A stretch of DNA of 64,000 nucleotides from an uncultured Acetatifactor sp. (lineage in GTDB: Bacteria; Bacillota; Clostridia; Lachnospirales; Lachnospiraceae), in NCBI GenBank assembly GCA_910586215.1, contig CAJUGH010000022.1, positions 1-64,000 on the forward strand. The letters are read 5' to 3'. Below are positions 59,471 through 64,000 of the stretch, piece after piece; position 1 is the first letter of the stretch; each line of letters starts with the position of its first letter. The position numbers and the translations under genes were made by a program. A model generated the notes under the pieces. The model made no database searches, had not been told where the DNA came from, and saw only the letters and a program-made list of their open reading frames with translations.

Positions 59471-60209
59471 GTATCATATGGGGAAGAGGGAGTGTGCAGG
59501 GGCTTTGCTATTGTCTACAGGTGCAACGGGGATGCTGGCTTTTTTCTTCTATCGGAGCCTGTGGGCTGTGCTTCCCCTGTCTGGCGTGGGGCTGTTCTGT
59601 TTCCGTTGCCTTCTTAGGAAGAAGCGGAAGAAGATACGGGAGGAACTGGTGGCGCAGTTCAGGGAAGGAATCCTGGCAGTGGCTACCTTGCTCCAGGCAG
59701 GTTACTCCGCAGAAAATGCTTTTGTGGAATGCTATCAGGACATGGTACTGCTGTATGGGGAACATGGACTTCTGTGCAGGGAACTGAGACTGGTCCGGCG
59801 GGGACTTTGCTTGAATGTGCCATTGGAAAGACTGCTGGAGGACTTTGCCGCAAGAAGCGGCTGTGAGGAGGTAGAGCAGTTTGCACAGGTCTTTGCATTG
59901 GCCAAAAGGAGCGGGGGAAATATGTCCCAGGTAATTAGAAATGCAGCGGAATTGATCGGAAAGCGGGTGGAACTGCGGCAGGAGATGAGAACCCTGTTGG
60001 GAGGGCGGAGGATGGAGTTGAATATTATGCGGGTGATGCCATTTGGGATCCTGTTATATGTGGGTCTGGGAAACCCCGGCTATTTTGCCCCGCTGTACCA
60101 CAACCCACAGGGAATTGCGGTGATGAGCGGATGCCTCCTGGCTTATCTGACAGCGTACTTCCTGGGAGAGGAGGTGATGGACAGGATGGAAGCAGAGATG
60201 GCAGTGTGA
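59436..60209 (+). CDS. tadB: TadB-like type II secretion F domain protein
   Basis: A 257-aa inner-membrane platform protein. Two N-terminal helices (GALLLSTGATGMLAFFFY, WAVLPLSGVGLFCFRCLL), the T2SSF cytoplasmic domain (FREGILAVATLLQAGYSAENAF, KRSGGNMSQVIRNAA), then two C-terminal helices. The start overlaps tadA by 35 bp. AAAGGGG is about 12 bp upstream, rather far, so the ATG at 59478 is an alternative. Confidence 0.85.
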   Translation: MRKNSRPQDYRKYHMGKRECAGALLLSTGATGMLAFFFYRSLWAVLPLSGVGLFCFRCLLRKKRKKIREELVAQFREGILAVATLLQAGYSAENAFVECYQDMVLLYGEHGLLCRELRLVRRGLCLNVPLERLLEDFAARSGCEEVEQFAQVFALAKRSGGNMSQVIRNAAELIGKRVELRQEMRTLLGGRRMELNIMRVMPFGILLYVGLGNPGYFAPLYHNPQGIAVMSGCLLAYLTAYFLGEEVMDRMEAEMAV

Positions 60210-60352
60210 AGAGAATGTCTAAGCCTGCAAAGAGGGGTATGCAAACACCACTTCTTAAGGTGTAATGCTGCCGGGATATTTGGAAAAGAGAGATGCGTAT
60301 TCTCTGGGACTTAACAGTTCCTAAGACCCAGAGGGAAGGGTAGGAGGGGTAT

Positions 60353-61792
60353 TTGGAAAAGCAGGGTGAGACAGGACGGAAGGACGGATCATGTACCAGA
60401 AAGAAGATATGCTTAGGAAAAGCTGCCAGGCCTCCTTTTTATGGAGTGGCCCTATTCCTCTACAAGAAGGCCTGTATCAGAAGACTCCCCCTGTTTGCTT
60501 CCCGGCAGGTAGAGACAGATCTGGCGCAGCTTCACCCCGGTGAAAACATCCAGTGGGTCAAGATGGAATTCTATGTGAGGAAGCTGGCCTTGTCCCTATT
60601 GGTTCTGACAGTGGGAATCTTGTTTGGGGTGGCAGCAAAAGTTAGTGCAGGAAGCAAAGCCCTCCTGGAGGAAGGGGGAATCCTGCACAGGGGGGCTTAT
60701 GAGGAAGGGGAGAAGGAGGTAGTCCTGGAGGCCAGGATCCAGGAGGAATGTCAAGAATTTAGGATCTGTCTGGCTCCCAGAGAATTTTCCAGGGAAGAAC
60801 TGGAGGAACTGGCAGTGCAACTGCTGGAAGAGATACCAGGCCAGATCCTGGGGGATAACCAGGATCTGGGACAGGTGTATGGGGATCTGCTTCTGGAAGA
60901 TGCCTATGGAGGATACCCGTTTGAAGTGGAGTGGGAGAGTAGTCGCCCGGATGTGATAGGCAGCAGTGGTGTGGTGGGAGTACAGAAGGAACCTATACAG
61001 GTAGCACTGAAGGCACGGTTGCTGTACCAGGGGTATCTATGGGAGAGAACGCTAGACGTGACAGTGGCGCCGCCTGCTCTGTCGCCACAGGAAGCAGAGC
61101 ACCACAGGCTGCAGGAGTTTCTGCTCGCAGAGGAACAAAATGGCAGACAGCGGGAAGACTGGACTTTGCCAGGAGAATGGAATGGCAGGCAGATCCAATG
61201 GCGCCAGAAGGTGGAGGATGGGAGTTCCCTGCTGTGGGCAGCAGCCCTGGCAGTGGCAGTGCTGGTATATGGAATGGCAGACAGGGATCTCCATGGCCGT
61301 CTGGAGAGACGGAGGAAGGCCCTAAAGCGGGAATATCCGGATATTGTACACCAGCTGATGCTGTACATAGGTGCTGGTATGACGATCCGTGGTGCCTTCC
61401 AGCGGATGGCAGAGGAATATGAGAAGAAAGGAGGGGGAAAGCTGAGGATCCAAAAGGGCATGGCAGCAATGCCGGGGCACGAGGAAATGGTATACACATG
61501 CAGGGAACTGTTCTCCGGTATATCAGAGGGTGCAGCCTATGAACATTTTGGCAGGCGTACCGGCCTGCAGGAGTATATCAGGCTGAGTACCCTGCTGATG
61601 CAGAACTTGAAACGGGGAAATGGGACACTTCTGGAACGGCTGCAGGAGGAAACCCAGAAAGCCAATGAAGAGAGGCTGCAGCAGGGAAGGAAACTGGGAG
61701 AAGAAGCAGGCACAAAATTGCTAATACCCATGGTATTAATGTTGGCAATCGTCATGATAGTACTGATGATACCAGCGTTTGCTACCATCTGA
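60353..61792 (+). CDS. tadC: TadC-like type II secretion F domain protein with an extra extracellular domain
   Basis: A 479-aa membrane protein. The C-terminal part is T2SSF (YPDIVHQLMLYIGAGMTIRGAF, QNLKRGNGTLLERLQ, then a final helix IPMVLMLAIVMIVLMI). Unusually, about 200 residues (110-310) between the first helix (LALSLLVLTVGILFGVAA) and the second (LWAAALAVAVLVYGMA) form a Glu-rich domain predicted outside the membrane. TadC is normally about 300 aa. The start is TTG after AGGAGGGG. Confidence 0.82.
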   Translation: MEKQGETGRKDGSCTRKKICLGKAARPPFYGVALFLYKKACIRRLPLFASRQVETDLAQLHPGENIQWVKMEFYVRKLALSLLVLTVGILFGVAAKVSAGSKALLEEGGILHRGAYEEGEKEVVLEARIQEECQEFRICLAPREFSREELEELAVQLLEEIPGQILGDNQDLGQVYGDLLLEDAYGGYPFEVEWESSRPDVIGSSGVVGVQKEPIQVALKARLLYQGYLWERTLDVTVAPPALSPQEAEHHRLQEFLLAEEQNGRQREDWTLPGEWNGRQIQWRQKVEDGSSLLWAAALAVAVLVYGMADRDLHGRLERRRKALKREYPDIVHQLMLYIGAGMTIRGAFQRMAEEYEKKGGGKLRIQKGMAAMPGHEEMVYTCRELFSGISEGAAYEHFGRRTGLQEYIRLSTLLMQNLKRGNGTLLERLQEETQKANEERLQQGRKLGEEAGTKLLIPMVLMLAIVMIVLMIPAFATI

Positions 61793-61877
61793 CCGTGTGT
61801 GAAGACACCTCGTGGTGACACAAGTGAACAATAATGCAAATGCTTTCTCTTTTAGCGGAGATGATGGAGGTAATAGT

Positions 61878-62054
61878 ATGAATCGTTTAAAAAGCTTACG
61901 GCAGTTTATCTGGGAAGAAGAGGGAATGGGAACCGTGGAAGTTATCCTTATTATTGTGGTCCTGGTGGGACTGGTAATTATCTTCAAGGATCAGATTACA
62001 AAGATTATCAATGACTTATTCAGTAAGATCACAAAACAAACCAAGAAGATATAA
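61878..62054 (+). CDS. Flp-type pilin (class III prepilin)
   Basis: A 58-aa pilin. A basic leader of 12 residues and then WEEEGMGTVEVILIIVVLVGLVIIF: cleavage by the TadV peptidase probably follows Gly before MGTVE, with Glu+5. A short charged C-terminus follows. GGAGG lies before the ATG. Its small size and place in the operon make it the main pilus subunit. Confidence 0.88.
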   Translation: MNRLKSLRQFIWEEEGMGTVEVILIIVVLVGLVIIFKDQITKIINDLFSKITKQTKKI

Positions 62055-62145
62055 GGTTTGAGAACAAAAAACAACTTACAAAATGGATTTGTATACGTGC
62101 GAGAGGGTATTTGTTCTCCTCTGCAGGCACGTAAGGGGTATGGCT

Positions 62146-63669
62146 ATGAACAGGTTGGAAGCGTATTTGACAGTACATCTTACACTATGTCTGACTGTAA
62201 TACTGTCCCTGTATCTGACATTGATAGAAGGGGTGCGCAGAAACGGAGCAGGCCTGGGGGCAGCCTGTGTGGCAGACATTGGACTTCAGAGTATCATGGC
62301 TGAGTACCACAGGGAGTTGTTCCGGCAGTACAATTTATTTGCCATTGATTCTTCTTATGGTACGGGAACCTGCGGAAAGGCAAATACGGAGGCACATTTG
62401 CAAAGATATCTGGACCGGAACCTGTCTATGGAGGATGTCCTACAGCCTGCATTTCCATATCGGGACTTTATGGCCCTGGAGGTAGACAACGTGGAGATGA
62501 CAGGAGCCTCCCTCCTCACGGACCAGAAAGGAACCATCTTCCGCCGCCTTGCAGTGGAAGCCATACAGGATGATGTGGGATTGGGGATTCTGGGACAGAT
62601 CCAGGAATGGTTGGAAGTCATAGAGGTAAACGGACTGGATACCGACAGCACATGGCAGGAGGCAGAACCACTGGACAAGCAGATGACGGAATTTGCAGGG
62701 GAGGACGCTGCAGTGTCCAATCCCCTGGCCCGTCTGGAGGAGAAACGCAGTCTGGGGATCCTAAGGCTCACGGTGGGAGCAGAAGAAAACCTGTCCCGGT
62801 ATACAGTGCACATGAATGACCTGGTCATGAACCGTATGAAACGGGGAGAGGTGAACCGGGGAAACCTGGAATACCAGGAATCCAGCATACTGGATCAGTT
62901 AACGGAACGGTTCCTATTCCAGGAGTATCTCCTTCGGTATATGGGACATTTTGAAGGGGGACGTGGGGAGAATCCAGGACAAGGAACACTAGAAACCTGG
63001 GTAGGAACAGGGACAAGTCAGGAGACAGGGACAAGTCAGGAAATAAAGGAAGGATCGGGGACGCAGACAGAGCATGCGCTTCAGTACCAGTTGGAGTATT
63101 TGATCGCAGGCAGGGAAAATGACATGGACAATCTGCGAAGCGTGGCATATCGCCTTTGTGCCCTGCGGGAGGCTGCCAATCTGATTTACCTATATTCGGA
63201 TCTGGAGAAGAAGGCAGAGGCGCAGGCATTGTCCACGGCGACCTGTACCTTGCTGCTGGTGCCGGAACTTGCGCCAGCATTGGAACTGGTGATCATGATG
63301 GGTTGGGCTTATGCAGAGAGTATTTATGATGTAAAATCCCTGCTAGCCGGGGGACAGATTCCCTTGATTAAGGATAGGAACAACTGGCACTATAGCCTGG
63401 AATCGGCCTTGTGGGGACAGCTTGGAGATATGGAGAAAGGGGGAAGGGGTCTTTCCTACCAGGATTATTTGCGGATCTTCCTGACCTTGACGGACATAGA
63501 TATACTCACTGGAAGAGCAATGAATATGGTGGAGGCAGATATCCGCATGACGGAGGGAAACAGATCTTTCCGGCTGGATGGCTGCTATAACAGGGTTCGG
63601 TTTGAGATATCCATGCACAGCCGTTATGGCTATCAGTACCAGATGACCAGGGAAAAGGAATACCGCTAA
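62146..63669 (+). CDS. DUF5702-type pilus-associated protein
   Basis: A 507-aa protein with an N-terminal pseudopilin-like helix (YLTVHLTLCLTVILSLYLTLIEG) and a large extracellular part with a Gly/Thr/Gln insert (TGTSQETGTSQE). It recalls DUF5702 proteins that end Tad operons in Lachnospiraceae and may be a minor pilin or tip component. AAGGGG is 7 bp before the ATG at 62146; a second ATG at 62140 is too close. The C-terminus has a conserved-looking LTDIDILTGRAMNMVEADIR. Confidence 0.78.
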   Translation: MNRLEAYLTVHLTLCLTVILSLYLTLIEGVRRNGAGLGAACVADIGLQSIMAEYHRELFRQYNLFAIDSSYGTGTCGKANTEAHLQRYLDRNLSMEDVLQPAFPYRDFMALEVDNVEMTGASLLTDQKGTIFRRLAVEAIQDDVGLGILGQIQEWLEVIEVNGLDTDSTWQEAEPLDKQMTEFAGEDAAVSNPLARLEEKRSLGILRLTVGAEENLSRYTVHMNDLVMNRMKRGEVNRGNLEYQESSILDQLTERFLFQEYLLRYMGHFEGGRGENPGQGTLETWVGTGTSQETGTSQEIKEGSGTQTEHALQYQLEYLIAGRENDMDNLRSVAYRLCALREAANLIYLYSDLEKKAEAQALSTATCTLLLVPELAPALELVIMMGWAYAESIYDVKSLLAGGQIPLIKDRNNWHYSLESALWGQLGDMEKGGRGLSYQDYLRIFLTLTDIDILTGRAMNMVEADIRMTEGNRSFRLDGCYNRVRFEISMHSRYGYQYQMTREKEYR

Positions 63670-63753
63670 TACCCGGGGATTGTATCAGATACACAAAGAC
63701 AGGAAGTACAGAAAAATGGGGTATCATGACTTGCAAAAAGGAGGTGAGCAGAG

Positions 63754-64000
63754 ATGTCCTTTCCAGGGAGCAGGATGGGGATTCAGAACTATGCAGATAT
63801 TTACTTGAAGTTGAATTTGAAACTGTTGACAATGTATTATAATATGCCTTCTCCGACCTTCCTTGACAAGAATCCGGAATCTGCCCAGTATCCGGAACCC
63901 TTCCAGGGTGGAAATGATTTCCGCCTGTTCCCCAGGCTTGCTTCTTGGAGAGGATATCCTTGCTTATCTCCTGGAAGTAGGGCAAGAGAGACGGATATTC
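63754..64000 (+). CDS. partial open frame at the window edge, unrecognised
   Basis: An ATG 8 bp after AAAAAGGAGGTGAG begins a frame open to the end of the window (at least 82 codons, MSFPGSRMGIQNYADIYLKL…). The strong ribosome site supports a gene, but the text does not look like the TadE-type pilin I would expect in this position, and no family is recognised. It could be chance. Confidence 0.4.
   Translation, partial: MSFPGSRMGIQNYADIYLKLNLKLLTMYYNMPSPTFLDKNPESAQYPEPFQGGNDFRLFPRLASWRGYPCLSPGSRARETDI

Noticed and set aside
63754..63860. TTGACA and TATAAT near 63827-63842
   Set aside because: The two boxes are only a few bases apart, so they cannot work together as a promoter.

Overview
The window looks like a chromosomal piece of a flagellated, spore-forming gut Firmicute of the Lachnospiraceae (Clostridium cluster XIVa) type. 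The grounds are consensus TTGACA/TATAAT promoters, strong AGGAGG ribosome sites, and the gene content: bofA, a SpoIID-LysM protein, a BclB-like collagen protein, Gram-positive flagellin/FliS, a Tad pilus locus and DUF4358/DHHW/DUF5702-type proteins. The assignment is inferred from families, not from a marker-gene search.

Bases 1-7,440 are an accessory region. A C-terminally short methyltransferase reads leftward. Back to back with it, a near-perfect promoter (703-731) starts a structured, about 390-nt non-coding leader that runs straight into a 454-aa stand-alone reverse transcriptase. RNA plus RT resembles the defence-associated RT systems with an upstream template RNA (DRT2-like class), and it is the most interesting object here. 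The 5' half of the RNA holds a 71-codon stop-free sense frame with no Met codon. Broken gene fragments, an AlbA_2/ATPase regulator with three phased operator-like repeats, a double-domain methyltransferase and a repeat-containing ProX-type deacylase fusion follow.

Bases 7,563-17,050 hold a collagen-like spore-surface protein with its probable glycosyltransferase, three GNAT acetyltransferases, an Rpn-like nuclease-family protein, an alpha/beta hydrolase, a decayed azlC next to an intact azlD, and a GDPD. Bases 17,196-24,290 carry an SPFH protein with zinc ribbons, a zinc-ribbon/LRR membrane protein, a small membrane protein, a cytoplasmic GH29 fucosidase and a glutamine synthetase. Bases 24,396-35,722 carry a SpoIID/PG-binding/LysM protein, a BlaI-like repressor, RecD2, a hybrid histidine kinase, a 5'-nucleotidase-like surface enzyme and a polytopic membrane protein.

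Bases 36,001-44,273 look like a surface-polymer locus (LtaS-like sulfatase-fold enzyme, DUF4358 lipoprotein, MBOAT, DHHW protein) followed by a HAD phosphatase and rsmA. Bases 44,638-50,394 hold a giant TPR protein with two in-frame tandem repeats and a degenerate AAA-like C-terminus, then glgB. Bases 50,534-55,740 are flagellar (FliK/DUF6240-like protein, flagellin, FliS) plus a DUF2508 gene whose 3' end overlaps fliS antisense. bofA comes next, and a Tad pilus operon (prepilin peptidase, TadZ, TadA, TadB, TadC, Flp pilin, DUF5702 protein) runs from a clear promoter at 56,407 to the right edge. Several interspersed hairpin repeats lie between genes. I saw no tRNA, rRNA, CRISPR array or insertion sequence.
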